A stretch of DNA of 64,000 nucleotides from assembly GCF_000306115.2 (NCBI RefSeq), contig NZ_AKWX02000004.1, positions 248,001 through 312,000 on the forward strand, in the 5' to 3' direction. Numbering within the stretch: position 1 is the stretch's first letter; the number at the start of each line of letters is the position of its first letter. Shown in pieces: positions 19,817 through 31,030 of this stretch. A program made the position numbers and the translations under genes. Source of the DNA: Leptospira wolffii serovar Khorat str. Khorat-H2. GTDB taxonomy: Bacteria; Spirochaetota; Leptospiria; Leptospirales; Leptospiraceae. The notes under the pieces were generated by a model. The model saw only the letters and a list, made by a program, of their open reading frames with translations. It did not search any database and was not told where the DNA came from.

Positions 19817-21799
19817 ATGAGCCTTACTTCTTTTCTCAAAGACCAATCCAAGGAACTGGACAAGCTCCAGAACGAACAGGTGGAAGTAATCGCTCCCACC
19901 CTGGAGATTTGTCTTAGGCTGGCCGCTTCTCACTTAAAGAAAAAACCTCACGAAATCGATTATATAGTCATCAAAAGAGGAAAGAAAAAACTCTTCGGTT
20001 CGGACCCTTGGCATATACGTGCTTCGGTCATTCCGGAAGATACCTTCCTGGACGAATTATCCGATTTGGACAAAAAGTTGACCGGAGGAACGGGAAAGCT
20101 CGTATCGAAAGATCTGAAGGAGTTCCTACAACCCAAGGACAGGGACGGAAGGGCCCTGGTCCAGATCTTCCGAAACGGCACTTATCTTACCGTATTCCCG
20201 CCTTCGGGAGAAGGCAAGGCGATCGAACTCTCCGAGGTTTCTCGAAGGCTTTCCGTGAGAGGAGTCTCTCCCGTTGACGATGCTCAGATCCGTAAGATCG
20301 TAAAAGAGGTCAAAGGGGAGCCAATCTTTATCTCCAATATGAAACCTCGCCCAGGTGCAGAGGGCAAGATGATGATCGATATCGCTCCGGATAAGATGAG
20401 GGCCAAGGTGACTCTCGTTCCTCCCAAGCCCGCGGGAAGAGATCTGGAAGTCCGGGACGTTGTCAATCATCTCAAGAATGCCGGAATCAAATACGGAATT
20501 AAGGAAGAGGAAATCCAGAGAAGGTTGGAAGACGAGTTCTTCAACCAGCCTTTCACTGCTGCGGAAGGAGATCCTCCTGTTAACGGAAAGAACGCCACCG
20601 TTGTCTACCATGTGCGTACCCAAAAGAACGTCGTGTTCCGAGAGGACGAATCGGGTCGCGTAGACTGCAAGGATATGGATCTCATCGAGAACGTCGTGGT
20701 GGGCCAGTTGCTTGCCGAAAAGATTCCTGCGGAAAGAGGGAAATACGGACGAACTCTATTCAACGAATTGCTTCCCGCCAAAGACGGTCTGGATACGGAA
20801 CTAAAACAGGGAAAAGGTACTATTCTTTCCGAAGACAGAACCAAACTCACCGCGGAGGTGAACGGACAGGTGGTCTATGCTACGGGACGTCTCTCCGTCG
20901 AGACTGTTTATAGGGTGAACGGAGATGTGGGAATCAAAACGGGGAATGTCACCTTCCTAGGTTCCGTGATTATTACCGGAAACGTGGAAGACAATTATTC
21001 GGTGAAAGCGGCGGGGAATATAGAAATCTATGGAACCGTGCAAAAGGCGAATATAGAGGCCGACGGAGATATCATCATACGCCAAGGGGTTTCGGGTAGG
21101 GACGAGGCTCGCATCGAATCTACGGGCGGAAACGTAGTCGCTAAATTCATCCAGAACGCAACCGTCATCACCGAAAAGGACGTGGTCGTCCAGGAAGGGA
21201 TTCTACATTGCTTTATTAGTGCCGGGGGTAAGGTTATCTCCAATGGTAAGAGAGGGCAGATCGTGGGCGGGACCGTAAGGGCCTCCGAGCTCATCGCAGC
21301 CAAGGTCATCGGTTCTTCCGCTAACCCGGCTACCGAACTCATAGTGGGAACCGATCCCAAGGTTCTAAAACAGATCTCAGAATACGAAGAGAAGTTGGCC
21401 GAAAACCAGGAAAAATTCGAGCAGGTTTCCAAAAGCCTCAAAACTCTGAGAGCCAGGAAGGAAAACGACCCTGCCTCCTTTACCCAGGACCATGAGCAAC
21501 AATTGGCCAAGACGGCCAAGGCCGCCGAAAAATTGGAGATCCGCGTCCATGAATACGAAACCGAGATCCAAAACCTTCGGAATTACATGGAAGAAAGGGC
21601 GGCCAACGGTAAGATCAGTATCGAGAAAACCCTATACGGCGGGGTCACCCTTAAGATCCGTAATTCCGACTTCAAGACTAGGAACGAAATCAAACATAAG
21701 ACCTTTGTGGAAGAAAACGGCATGATCCGACAATTGCCGTACCAGGATCCGGAACCGGACAAAAAAGACTGGAGAAAAAACAGATCTAGAGGAAAATAA
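19817..21799 (+). CDS. fapA: FapA-family (DUF342) protein
   Basis: At 660 residues this belongs to the DUF342/FapA family. It has an N-terminal Jag-like region ([26 protein letters not shown]), a central region with the [11 protein letters not shown] and [23 protein letters not shown] elements, a right-handed beta-helix stretch of N/G/V repeats (about 355-510), and a coiled coil with a final domain (about 515-640). FapA proteins are widespread near flagellar genes, and the founding member affects polar localisation; the precise role here is unproven. It opens the second part of the motility operon after the repeat block. Confidence 0.88.
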   Translation: MSLTSFLKDQSKELDKLQNEQVEVIAPTLEICLRLAASHLKKKPHEIDYIVIKRGKKKLFGSDPWHIRASVIPEDTFLDELSDLDKKLTGGTGKLVSKDLKEFLQPKDRDGRALVQIFRNGTYLTVFPPSGEGKAIELSEVSRRLSVRGVSPVDDAQIRKIVKEVKGEPIFISNMKPRPGAEGKMMIDIAPDKMRAKVTLVPPKPAGRDLEVRDVVNHLKNAGIKYGIKEEEIQRRLEDEFFNQPFTAAEGDPPVNGKNATVVYHVRTQKNVVFREDESGRVDCKDMDLIENVVVGQLLAEKIPAERGKYGRTLFNELLPAKDGLDTELKQGKGTILSEDRTKLTAEVNGQVVYATGRLSVETVYRVNGDVGIKTGNVTFLGSVIITGNVEDNYSVKAAGNIEIYGTVQKANIEADGDIIIRQGVSGRDEARIESTGGNVVAKFIQNATVITEKDVVVQEGILHCFISAGGKVISNGKRGQIVGGTVRASELIAAKVIGSSANPATELIVGTDPKVLKQISEYEEKLAENQEKFEQVSKSLKTLRARKENDPASFTQDHEQQLAKTAKAAEKLEIRVHEYETEIQNLRNYMEERAANGKISIEKTLYGGVTLKIRNSDFKTRNEIKHKTFVEENGMIRQLPYQDPEPDKKDWRKNRSRGK

Positions 21800-21805
21800 C
21801 CGGTT

Positions 21806-22171
21806 ATGAGGCTGAACGAACCTCTTTCCGGATACGGGGCGGCAACGGATATACTCCGTCGTACGATGGTGGAGAATCCCCATACTCTCACCAACGTAAT
21901 CGCCCAAAACGAGAAAGCCGTTCGGGAATATTCCATAGATAAAAAGTACGCGGTACAGATGTATACCGAGACTTTTTCCCTATCGCCGGAATATAGAGAG
22001 AGATTACGAAATTCTTATACCCAAAGAATCGGAGAAATAGAAAAGGAAATCCGATCCTTTAAGGGGCCTAAGCCCGAAGGTAGCAAGGAAAGAATGTTCG
22101 CCTACGATAAGGCGGGCAGAAAGACGGAATATCGTACTCCTACTCGAGCCACAGTGGACTATATAGCATAA
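21806..22171 (+). CDS. conserved-looking protein of unknown function
   Basis: A 121-residue soluble, charged protein starting at ATG 21806, six bases after the fapA stop. It is mainly helical by composition (VIAQNEKAVREYSIDKKYAVQMYTE, RIGEIEKEIRSF in pieces) with a basic, extended tail ending RATVDYIA. There are no TM segments or recognisable motifs. The tight spacing to fapA indicates translational coupling and a related function, but I cannot name one. Confidence 0.65.
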   Translation: MRLNEPLSGYGAATDILRRTMVENPHTLTNVIAQNEKAVREYSIDKKYAVQMYTETFSLSPEYRERLRNSYTQRIGEIEKEIRSFKGPKPEGSKERMFAYDKAGRKTEYRTPTRATVDYIA

Positions 22172-22238
22172 TTAGAAAAACCGTAGCCGATCTTCCCGGG
22201 GTGTTGTTGGAAATACTCTAAAGAGAGGACGGATAGCT

Positions 22239-23426
22239 ATGGAACTATTTACGGTCCTATTCTTAAATATACTCATCGCGGCGGGTCTCTATGTGGGGAT
22301 TTCCGCCCAGGTGACGAAACGAATCCGTTCCCATATGATCCGTAGGATCAATGAGGAAATCCGCAGCATAGTCGACGACGTACAGACGGAGACGGAAAGT
22401 CATATCGAATTACTGAATTCCAAGATCCAGGCATATAAGATCCTAGTCCAGCGCTCGGATAGCTTGGAAGAAAAATACAAGAGCATTCTATCCAAACTCC
22501 AGGAATTACCGGAAAGGATTCTTTCCGAAAAATCGGAACCTTCTATTTCCTCTTTTCCCGATTTTGAAACGTTAGTCGATTCTGAACTTCCCGAGGAGGC
22601 AAGCTTCGTCGAGGAGATACGTTCCACGGAAGAGGACGAATTCAAGAACGAATACTTAACTCTGATCAGGGAAAAGCAGAAAGAAATGCAGGCGCCCAGA
22701 ACGGACTCTTTGGAGAATCGTCGCCAGGACTTGGCGGCAAAGGCGGGCGAGGGCGTAGGAAGATCCTACAAACAGAATATTAACGAATCGCAAAAGAAGG
22801 AAAAGCCTTTCATAGATCCGGAGAATAGAACTTCCGCAAAACGAAGCCTCAATACAGATGAGGAAATTACCGAGCCGAATTCGGGAACTTTAGGGATCTT
22901 AAAAATATTCGGAAAGAAAATCAAGGAGACCATGGGCTGGATGGATCCCCAGGAAGTTTTGGGACAACCTTCTCCCACTCGACCACCTCAGCCGATGTAC
23001 AATCCTAGTTCGACTTTCGACATTTCCTTGGACGGGGATCCTTTCGAAGAAAATAGGATTTCTATTCCTCAGGACGAAAGAGGAGGTACTCTGAAGGCGG
23101 ATTATTCTTACCAATCGGAAATCCAATCTGCTCCGGATGCGAAGAAACCCAAGGTTCGGGATCATAAGATTCCTCTAGAAGAGAATTTCGAAAAAATATT
23201 GGAGAAAAAAATCTCAGGTTACACTCCTCAAAAACAGGATAGCGTGAAAATTTCCTCCGAAACCGCTCTCAAGGATTTGGGAGAAGGAGCGAGTAAGATA
23301 GAGAAGGTAGTTTTCCTCTTGAAAAAAGGATATTCTCATGAGGAAATTTCCGAAGCGCTGGATCTTGCCACCGGGGAAGTGGATATTATCGAGAGGTTCC
23401 GGCTGGAGAGAAATAGGAGGGTCTGA
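22239..23426 (+). CDS. single-TM coiled-coil protein with C-terminal HTH-like helices
   Basis: The 395-residue protein has one N-terminal TM helix (about 3-22), a long coiled coil (about 28-100), a low-complexity acidic middle, and a compact C-terminal region (KIEKVVFLLKKGYSHEEISEALDL) resembling a helix-turn-helix of the sort found at the end of DUF6115-like proteins next to flagellar genes in other phyla. AGAGAGG lies upstream of ATG 22239. Its stop is shared with the remA start (ATG overlaps TGA by one base). It may tether motility factors at the inner membrane; function unproven. Confidence 0.65.
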   Translation: MELFTVLFLNILIAAGLYVGISAQVTKRIRSHMIRRINEEIRSIVDDVQTETESHIELLNSKIQAYKILVQRSDSLEEKYKSILSKLQELPERILSEKSEPSISSFPDFETLVDSELPEEASFVEEIRSTEEDEFKNEYLTLIREKQKEMQAPRTDSLENRRQDLAAKAGEGVGRSYKQNINESQKKEKPFIDPENRTSAKRSLNTDEEITEPNSGTLGILKIFGKKIKETMGWMDPQEVLGQPSPTRPPQPMYNPSSTFDISLDGDPFEENRISIPQDERGGTLKADYSYQSEIQSAPDAKKPKVRDHKIPLEENFEKILEKKISGYTPQKQDSVKISSETALKDLGEGASKIEKVVFLLKKGYSHEEISEALDLATGEVDIIERFRLERNRRV

Positions 23427-23707
23427 TGTCTCAGTTCAGCGTCTTGAATGTAGGCTTCGGTAATATCGTGATGGTTTCCAAAATCGTGGGAATTATCCAT
23501 TCGGATTCGGCTTCCGCAAAAAGAATCCGAAACGAAGCGAAGAGCAATAATAGTCTGATAGACGCCACTCAGGGAAAAAAGACCCGATCCATCATCATCA
23601 CCGACTCCAACCATCTAGTGCTTTCCAATTTAAGAGTCGAGGCACTTACTCGTCGTATAGAAAGTAGGGACAACTCCATCGCCGAAGACGAGGAAGAAAA
23701 GGACTGA
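23426..23707 (+). CDS. remA: RemA/DUF370 family regulatory protein
   Basis: At 93 residues with [23 protein letters not shown] and [17 protein letters not shown], this matches the RemA (YlzA, DUF370) family. In Bacillus RemA is a DNA-binding activator of extracellular matrix genes and sits next to gmk, as here. The gene begins on the last base of the preceding stop codon. Whether it binds DNA in a spirochaete is not known from the sequence; the central basic residues are kept (R-I-R-N-E-A-K). Confidence 0.9.
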   Translation: MSQFSVLNVGFGNIVMVSKIVGIIHSDSASAKRIRNEAKSNNSLIDATQGKKTRSIIITDSNHLVLSNLRVEALTRRIESRDNSIAEDEEEKD

Positions 23708-24255
23708 AAGAGCCCAAACTGATCGTGCTATCCTCCGTGGCCGGAGGAGGAAAATCCACACTCATACATATGATCCGGGAAAAGCACCCGGAATTGGCTT
23801 TTTCCGTCTCTTGTACTACCAGACCTCCTCGTCCGGGAGACAAGGAGGGCGTAACGTATTTTTTTCTAACGAAAGAAAGATTCGAGGAAGGGATTCGAAA
23901 CTCTGAATTTTTGGAATGGGCCCGGGTTCACGATAATTATTACGGAACTCCGGATCGATTCGTCAGAGATTGCCTGGCCTCAGGAAGATCCGTTATCATG
24001 GATCTGGACGTTCAGGGAGCCAAGCAGGTTAAAAATAGGCTCGGAGACGGAGTCATCACCGTATTTATCCTTCCTCCGAACGAAGAAGAATGGATCAAGC
24101 GCTTACGGGGCAGAGGGACTGATTCCGAAGAGAGTATCCTAAAGAGGATCCGAAACGGCAAAGAAGAATTGTCTAAAAAAGACGAATTCGATCATATTCT
24201 AGTCAACGACGACCTACAGAACGCTCTCCGCGACCTCGAAAAGATAGTATTCTAA
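23704..24255 (+). CDS. gmk: guanylate kinase, probable non-standard start
   Basis: Guanylate kinase phosphorylates GMP to GDP. The protein shows [19 protein letters not shown] (GMP site), [27 protein letters not shown] and [23 protein letters not shown], all typical. The only ATG/GTG/TTG codon available near the N terminus is GTG 23725, which leaves [12 protein letters not shown] and removes most of the first beta strand. Upstream in frame is CTG 23704 ([19 protein letters not shown]), which overlaps the remA stop as CTGA with GAGGAA about 8 nt before it; the next in-frame stop upstream is TAG at 23665. I therefore place the start at CTG 23704. The P-loop begins with Ser rather than Gly. Confidence 0.88.
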   Translation: MKEPKLIVLSSVAGGGKSTLIHMIREKHPELAFSVSCTTRPPRPGDKEGVTYFFLTKERFEEGIRNSEFLEWARVHDNYYGTPDRFVRDCLASGRSVIMDLDVQGAKQVKNRLGDGVITVFILPPNEEEWIKRLRGRGTDSEESILKRIRNGKEELSKKDEFDHILVNDDLQNALRDLEKIVF

Positions 24256-26549
24256 TCCAATTTAACCGATCTCAATCTGAGAGAATTCGCGATCACAGAT
24301 ACGGAACTCAGACTCATGGCCAGAGCGGCGATCATGGGAGAGAGTAGGATTCCGAAAGAGGGATAGAGTAATCCCGCTGCAACCGGAATACCTAACACGT
24401 TATACGCCAATGCAAAGAATAGGTTTCCTTTGATATTCTGCATTACCTTCCGGCTGAGTCTTCTCGCTTTCACGATTCCGCCCAAATCGCCTTGGACCAA
24501 GGTGATATCCGCGCTTTCTATCGCAACGTCCGTTCCGGTTCCCATGGCGATTCCTAGATCTGCTTGAGCCAGAGCCGGTGCGTCGTTAATCCCGTCTCCC
24601 GCCATGGCTACTTTTCTTCCTTGGGACTGAAATCGTTTGACCTCCTCCAGTTTGTCTCCTGGAAGAGTCTGTGCCTTAAAACCATCCAGGCCTAAGGTCT
24701 CGCTAACTGACTTTGCCGTATCCTCGTTGTCTCCTGTGAGCATGAAGACTTGGAGGCCTTCTTCTTTCAACGCGGCGATGGCAGCCTGACTCGTTTTCTT
24801 GATCTTATCGGAAATCACGATAAAACCTAGGATGTCCTTTCCGCCGGAAAGAAAGGATACTGTCTTTCCGGCCTGTTGTTCCTTCTTGGCAAGCTCCGAT
24901 AACCCAGGGAAAATCGAGGCTCCCACCTGTTCCATTAATTTACGGTTTCCTAATGCGTGCGGAATGCCGTCGATTTTACCGATCACTCCTTTTCCGGAGA
25001 CCGCCTCGAAATCGGTTACGTTTTTACCTAAAATGCCTTTTTCCTTTCCCAGACGCAGAGTCGCCTGGGCCAACGGGTGCTCGCTACTGGAGTTCAACGA
25101 AACAACCTTTTCCAGAAGGTAATTCTCGGAAAACTCGGGACCGGAAGAAATTATCTTTTCGACCGAAGGTTTTCCCTCCGTTACCGTTCCTGTTTTATCG
25201 ATGAGAAGCAAATCCACCACATTCAGTATTTCTAATGCTTCCGCGTTCTTGATCAGGACTCCCGACTGGGCCCCTTTTCCTACTCCTACCATCACGGACA
25301 TGGGAGTGGCTAAACCTAAAGCGCAGGGGCAGGCGATGATTAATACTGCGAGTGCGTTCACCGAAGCGTATACGTATTTAGGATCGGGCCCCAGATAAGC
25401 CCAAATGAAACCGGTAGCGAGAGCAATTCCTAAAACCACCGGAACGAAATAACCGGAAATTCGATCCGCGATTTTTTGTATATTGGCCTGGGATCTACTT
25501 GCTTGGTTCACCATTTCGATGATTTGGGAAAGGAGAGTCTCGGATCCGACCCTTTCCGCCCGCATGAGAAAAGTTCTGTTTCCGTTTACGGTGCCGGAGC
25601 TTACCTTATCCTCCGGCTTCTTACTCACCGGTACAGGCTCTCCGGTGATCATGGACTCGTCTATGGAGGTTTCTCCTTCGGTAACGATTCCGTCCACGGG
25701 TATCTTTTCTCCAGGTTTGACCCGAAGCAGATCTCCTTTTTGAATCGCATCTATACTTGCGATCTCTTCTTTTCCGTCTACGATTCTAGTCGCGACGTTA
25801 GGAGCCAATTTCAGTAATTCCTTGATTGCTGCGTTCGTTCTGCTATGCGCCCTGGCTTCGAGTACCTGGCCTAGTAAAACAAGCGTCAGAATTACGGTTG
25901 CAGCCTCGAAATACACATGCACCGCTCCGTGCATTTGGAAATCTTCCGGAAATATACCCGGAAAGAATACGGCGACTACGCTGAAACCCCAAGCGCTTCC
26001 CGCTCCTACTCCAATCAAAGTAAACATATTCAAATTTCTGGATAGAACTGACTTCCAGGCTCGTACGAAGAAGCTTCCGGTGGAGTAAAAAACCACAGGC
26101 AAGGAAAGGATCAATTGAATGACATTCCATTTGCCTATATCCAGGATCTCATGCAATGGATTACCGGGAATGATATCCGACATAGCGATTCCGAAGATCG
26201 GTAGGGTGAATACCGAAGCAATTTTGAATTTAAAGAGAAGATTCTCGTAGGTCTTATCCTCTTCTTCCGGATTCGCATCCATTGGAACTAGGTTCATCCC
26301 GCAGATTGGGCAGGCCCCGGGCGCATCCCTTATGATTTCCGGATGCATAGGACATGTATAACGCAAGGCCTTTATCGGTTTAGGCGATTTGATCAAATTC
26401 ATGCCGCAGACGGGACAATTTCCCGGTTGGGAATATGTTTTATCCCCTTCGCAGTGCATCGGACAATAATAGACGTCTTCTTGTTTCGAAATAGGGTCTT
26501 TTGACGGAATCGTTTCGTGGTGATGGTGTTCGTGAGTATGATGATCCAT
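24252..26549 (-). CDS. copA: copper/heavy-metal P1B-type ATPase
   Basis: The 765-residue pump has a His-rich N terminus (HHTHEHHHH), two heavy-metal-binding (YHS-like) modules with CPMHC and CPVCGMNL, then CPMHP and CPICGMNL, instead of CxxC HMA domains. The P1B core is complete: TGEP actuator loop, the metal motif [11 protein letters not shown], phosphorylation site [21 protein letters not shown] (HP motif) and [18 protein letters not shown] motif with such N-terminal domains fits Cu(I)/Ag(I) export. It lies convergent to gmk with a 4-bp overlap of the ends. No metal-responsive regulator or chaperone gene is adjacent. Confidence 0.93.
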   Translation of the reverse strand: MDHHTHEHHHHETIPSKDPISKQEDVYYCPMHCEGDKTYSQPGNCPVCGMNLIKSPKPIKALRYTCPMHPEIIRDAPGACPICGMNLVPMDANPEEEDKTYENLLFKFKIASVFTLPIFGIAMSDIIPGNPLHEILDIGKWNVIQLILSLPVVFYSTGSFFVRAWKSVLSRNLNMFTLIGVGAGSAWGFSVVAVFFPGIFPEDFQMHGAVHVYFEAATVILTLVLLGQVLEARAHSRTNAAIKELLKLAPNVATRIVDGKEEIASIDAIQKGDLLRVKPGEKIPVDGIVTEGETSIDESMITGEPVPVSKKPEDKVSSGTVNGNRTFLMRAERVGSETLLSQIIEMVNQASRSQANIQKIADRISGYFVPVVLGIALATGFIWAYLGPDPKYVYASVNALAVLIIACPCALGLATPMSVMVGVGKGAQSGVLIKNAEALEILNVVDLLLIDKTGTVTEGKPSVEKIISSGPEFSENYLLEKVVSLNSSSEHPLAQATLRLGKEKGILGKNVTDFEAVSGKGVIGKIDGIPHALGNRKLMEQVGASIFPGLSELAKKEQQAGKTVSFLSGGKDILGFIVISDKIKKTSQAAIAALKEEGLQVFMLTGDNEDTAKSVSETLGLDGFKAQTLPGDKLEEVKRFQSQGRKVAMAGDGINDAPALAQADLGIAMGTGTDVAIESADITLVQGDLGGIVKARRLSRKVMQNIKGNLFFALAYNVLGIPVAAGLLYPSFGILLSPMIAALAMSLSSVSVIANSLRLRSVKLD

Positions 26550-26705
26550 GGATGTACCGACCGAGGGCGAAAAGATAGGAACGGATCCTTAAGAATCTTT
26601 TTGCCGGAATTTTACGAAGATGATGCTAAAGGCTAAGATTCGGATTTCGGATGGCAAACGTATTTTAGTTTGCAATTCCCTAAGATTTTGGTTTATAGGG
26701 AACCG

Positions 26706-27728
26706 ATGAAACGGATTCCGATCGCATTTTTTCTCATTCTATCTTTTTCCGATTGTAGGAGCTTTTTGAAACCGAATCGGGATATTTCCGAAAGCAAAAC
26801 CCTCACTCCTCCTAAATACGAGGATCTGAAATTCTGGGCCTCTCATCCCGAAAAAAAGGACCCGGCAGATTCGGTTCCGGAAGCGTCCGTCTTGAAAGAC
26901 AGGCAAAATCTGGCGGAGGCCGACGTGTTCTTCGTGCATCCCACGACCTATCTTGTGGCGAAACATTGGAACGGAGACTTAGATGACGAGAGTTTAAACG
27001 AGAGAACGGACCAAATGCCGATCCGGACTCAGGCCAGCGTATTCAACGATTGCTGTAAGATTTACGCTCCTCGTTACAGGCAAGCGGCACTCTTCGCATT
27101 TATGGAAGATACTACGGAGGGTAAACAAGCATTGGATCTTGCCTACGAGGACGTAAAGACCGCATTTCTATACTATATGAAAAATTGGAATCGTGGTAGA
27201 CCCTGGATTTTGGCCTCGCATAGCCAAGGAACCCGTCATTCCGTGAAATTACTGAAGGAACTCATCGCAAATTCGGAATATTCTAAAAATCTAGTGGCGG
27301 CTTATACGATCGGATTTCCCTACAAGGCAAGCGATACGGGATTGCAACCTTGCGCAAACGAATTCCAAACAGGATGCGTGATCAATTGGAATTCCTACGA
27401 ATGGGGGAGTCGTCCGATCCGATTGGGAGAAAGATACGATTCCGAAACTCTCTGCATCAATCCTCTTTCCTGGAAAAAGGACGAAGAATACGCTGCCAGG
27501 TCCGAAAATTCAGGAAGCATTGCGAGAAATTTCCGATCTTTGGTTCCGGGAATTGCAGACGCACAATGCAACAAGGGAGCTCTATGGGTCCATGAACCGG
27601 AGATTCGGGGTTTTCCTAGTTTAGGAAAAGACGATAGTCTACATTTGGTGGATTACCATTTATTCTACGCAAGCATCCGAAAGAATGCCAGAGATAGGGT
27701 GGAAAAGTTTCTATCGAATAGGAGATAG
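26706..27728 (+). CDS. DUF3089 lipoprotein (alpha/beta-hydrolase-like)
   Basis: ATG 26706 gives 340 residues beginning with a lipoprotein signal (IAFFLILSFSDC); the frame is open upstream to 26670 but without a better site. DUF3089 features include ADVFFVHPTTYL with a conserved WN pair, YAPRYRQA and the nucleophile elbow ASHSQGTRH (serine in SxSQG context). Members are predicted serine hydrolases; substrates are unknown. As a lipoprotein it would sit in the inner or outer membrane facing the periplasm or surface. No operon partners. Confidence 0.8.
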   Translation: MKRIPIAFFLILSFSDCRSFLKPNRDISESKTLTPPKYEDLKFWASHPEKKDPADSVPEASVLKDRQNLAEADVFFVHPTTYLVAKHWNGDLDDESLNERTDQMPIRTQASVFNDCCKIYAPRYRQAALFAFMEDTTEGKQALDLAYEDVKTAFLYYMKNWNRGRPWILASHSQGTRHSVKLLKELIANSEYSKNLVAAYTIGFPYKASDTGLQPCANEFQTGCVINWNSYEWGSRPIRLGERYDSETLCINPLSWKKDEEYAARSENSGSIARNFRSLVPGIADAQCNKGALWVHEPEIRGFPSLGKDDSLHLVDYHLFYASIRKNARDRVEKFLSNRR

Positions 27729-27760
27729 TGTAGATTAAGAAAAATCGGTATATTCTTCTT

Positions 27761-27786
27761 AGCGGCTTTCGTGAGAAAAAGCCGCT
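27761..27786. terminator. hairpin between convergent genes
   Basis: AGCGGCTTT (27761-27769) pairs with AAAGCCGCT (27778-27786), nine pairs around an 8-nt loop, midway between the DUF3089 stop and the convergent small gene. It can serve both strands. Neither side has a real T tract, so termination is plausible rather than certain. Confidence 0.55.
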
Positions 27787-27797
27787 TGATCTGGATT

Positions 27798-28199
27798 CTA
27801 ATTCGAGCAGTAGGTTTGCTCTATTACTATCGAAGGCATATCGGTGCGTTTTCCATCCAACTCCAATTTTTTGTTTTTCAGATAGAAACCGCAGACTTCG
27901 ACATAAGATCCAACGGAAACTCTTCCTATCAGACCGGAATCGTCAGAATCCAATACCACCGGTTTGCCGGAGAATGGAACGACAAAGCGGATGGAATTTC
28001 CTTTGTAGAGAACATGTGAGACGTAGCCCGCCACTCTTACCGTTTCTCCTACTGCCTTACTCGGATTGTTTACGAGTTCCTCTCCGGTGACGTACTTCGG
28101 TTTGGCCGGTGCCGCCGCTTTTTTACCCTTAGCAAAAAGAGTCGTCGCGTTGGAGAATAAAATTAAAAGAAGAAAGCCGTTTAGAATCCTTAGTTTCAT
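27798..28199 (-). CDS. small exported protein, possible OB-fold
   Basis: This 133-residue protein has a signal peptide (LRILNGFLLLILFSNATTLFAKG) and a beta-rich mature part: GEELVNNPSKAVGETVRVAGYVSHV, then RFVVPFSGKPVVLDS, and GSYVEVCGFYL. The pattern (a short helix, then GxxVxVxGxV and a later VxVxGxY strand) resembles tRNA_anti-like/OB-fold periplasmic proteins. Two cysteines (one near the end, YCSN) could form a disulfide. It begins 10 bp after flbB on the same strand and could be the last gene of that motility operon. Function unknown. Confidence 0.6.
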   Translation of the reverse strand: MKLRILNGFLLLILFSNATTLFAKGKKAAAPAKPKYVTGEELVNNPSKAVGETVRVAGYVSHVLYKGNSIRFVVPFSGKPVVLDSDDSGLIGRVSVGSYVEVCGFYLKNKKLELDGKRTDMPSIVIEQTYCSN

Positions 28200-28209
28200 A
28201 ATAAAAACC

Positions 28210-28851
28210 TTATAGTTCTTCCGATTCCGGACTGGATTCCGGTGCCTTAATTACGTCTGAGCGGGAAAGCCATTTATTGGTAATCGTGGCTCTCCTATCC
28301 GCAGGAAAAAGAGTGAGAAGGTAAGTTGTGATGGTCTGTCTTCCGTCCTGCTCCGCATCCTTGTCCATCTGGATGAAAACGTCTATTATATCCTTGTCCG
28401 GCCAATTGATGAGCATTTGCACGGCATTGTCCGGAGGCATATTCGCCACCTTTTCCGCCATGACTTTTACGAGTTTGCCTCTGCTATTTTTTTCCGATTC
28501 GGAGGATTTGAGTTCGTTTTCCTTGGAGACCAGTCCTCGTTTCAATTCCTCGATCTTTTCCAGCTCCGCTTCCAGGCGCTCCTTTTCCTTTTTCAGTTCC
28601 TCTTCTTTTTGGGTGATCTCGTCTCTGTCCTTCGCCAGGCGTTCCATTTCCTTGCGGAACTCTAGTTTTTCCAGTTCGGAGGGAGATTCCGAGTCGGGGT
28701 TTACTAACCCTGGTTCCTTACTTAAGAAGGGAAAAATCTCGGAGGCGTTGATGATCTGAAAATAGTCGAATGCGAAGAATCCGATAAGAACTAGGAAGAA
28801 AATAAGAAGAACTAAATATACCGCTCTCGCTTTGTCGGTTAAACTTGCCAT
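28210..28851 (-). CDS. flbB: periplasmic flagellar collar protein FlbB (MotE-like)
   Basis: The 213-residue protein has one N-terminal TM helix (about 9-30), a long coiled coil (about 60-125) and a C-terminal MgtE_N/MotE-like domain (MAEKVANMPPDNAVQMLINW, FPADRRATITNKWL). In spirochaetes FlbB sits at the base of the periplasmic collar that helps recruit stator units. The place after fliJ matches the Borrelia order fliH-fliI-flbA(fliJ)-flbB. It is 6 bp downstream of the orf93 stop. Confidence 0.85.
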   Translation of the reverse strand: MASLTDKARAVYLVLLIFFLVLIGFFAFDYFQIINASEIFPFLSKEPGLVNPDSESPSELEKLEFRKEMERLAKDRDEITQKEEELKKEKERLEAELEKIEELKRGLVSKENELKSSESEKNSRGKLVKVMAEKVANMPPDNAVQMLINWPDKDIIDVFIQMDKDAEQDGRQTITTYLLTLFPADRRATITNKWLSRSDVIKAPESSPESEEL

Positions 28852-28857
28852 GATTCC

Positions 28858-29139
28858 TTAAACCCGAATGTCCAATCTGGATCCGCTGATCTTCTTCTCC
28901 AACTCTCCGGCTTTGGCTTCCAAATGGGAAATCTTTTCCTGGAGGTCGGACATGCTTCCTAAGATAGGATCGGAAGAAGATCCGGTTTTACGTACCTCCA
29001 AAAAGGGGAGGTCACTTTTTATAACGCTCGTAAAGTTTTCTGAGCTCAGAAAGTCCCGCATCTTCCGTACCTGTGCGTTCGACGCTTCCCGTATCGTAGG
29101 TAAATATTTTCGGATCCCGCTTAGATCTATCATCCCCAT
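28858..29139 (-). CDS. 93-residue protein overlapping the 3' end of fliJ
   Basis: ATG at 29137-29139 (or the in-frame ATG two codons on) is preceded by GGGAGGAAATTC, one of the best ribosome binding sites in the window, although the site lies inside fliJ. The product has an amphipathic N-terminal half (IDLSGIRKYLPTIREASNAQ) and a C-terminal coiled coil (DLQEKISHLEAKAGELEKKI). It overlaps fliJ by 128 nt in another frame. No family recognised; its position between fliJ and flbB suggests a structural or chaperone role in the flagellar base. Confidence 0.7.
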   Translation of the reverse strand: MGMIDLSGIRKYLPTIREASNAQVRKMRDFLSSENFTSVIKSDLPFLEVRKTGSSSDPILGSMSDLQEKISHLEAKAGELEKKISGSRLDIRV

Positions 29140-29584
29140 GAATTTCCTCCCTTTGTTCCCTGTAGAGTTCCGCTAAGAATTGCTCCTCTGCCTGGATTCT
29201 CTCCGTTTTACGATATGAATGCATGTATTCCCGGAACCGGTTCTCCTTTAGGAGTTCTATCACCTTCTTCTCTTTGCGGGCTTCCGATACTTCCGCCCTT
29301 TTCTTTTCCACGGGCTCGTCGAAGGAACGGATCTCCGTTTGGAGTTCTCCGTTTCGGGTGAGAAGTTGCCTAACGTATGTTTGAAGGTAAGAATATTCTC
29401 TGAGGTCCGCAGTTCCCGTCAAAGAGGTGGCGGAAAGATTCTGGATCTTGGACTCGTTTCCGTCTATCTCGGATTGTCTGCGATTCACCTCGGCGACTAG
29501 TTCCGAGAGTTCCTTCAATTTTTTATCTTCCTGTATCTTCTTCAATCGAAGAATAGGCTCTAGTCTGAATCGGAACTTCTTCAC
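29012..29584 (-). CDS. fliJ: flagellar export protein FliJ
   Basis: The start FRFRLEPILRLKKIQEDKK is a typical FliJ opening and the rest is a long antiparallel coiled coil. FliJ links the FliI ATPase ring to FlhA and helps convert energy for export. At 190 residues it is longer than most FliJ (about 145-150); the excess is the 43-residue polar tail after YREQREEIHG, which is precisely the part that overlaps orf93. It begins 3 bp after the fliI stop. Confidence 0.88.
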   Translation of the reverse strand: MKKFRFRLEPILRLKKIQEDKKLKELSELVAEVNRRQSEIDGNESKIQNLSATSLTGTADLREYSYLQTYVRQLLTRNGELQTEIRSFDEPVEKKRAEVSEARKEKKVIELLKENRFREYMHSYRKTERIQAEEQFLAELYREQREEIHGDDRSKRDPKIFTYDTGSVERTGTEDAGLSELRKLYERYKK

Positions 29585-29587
29585 GGA

Positions 29588-30976
<1,389 letters not shown>

Positions 30977-31030
30977 ATACTCTTCTTGGGAATTTCCCCC
31001 GAGTCAAGTGATAATGGGAAAGTAATGGAA

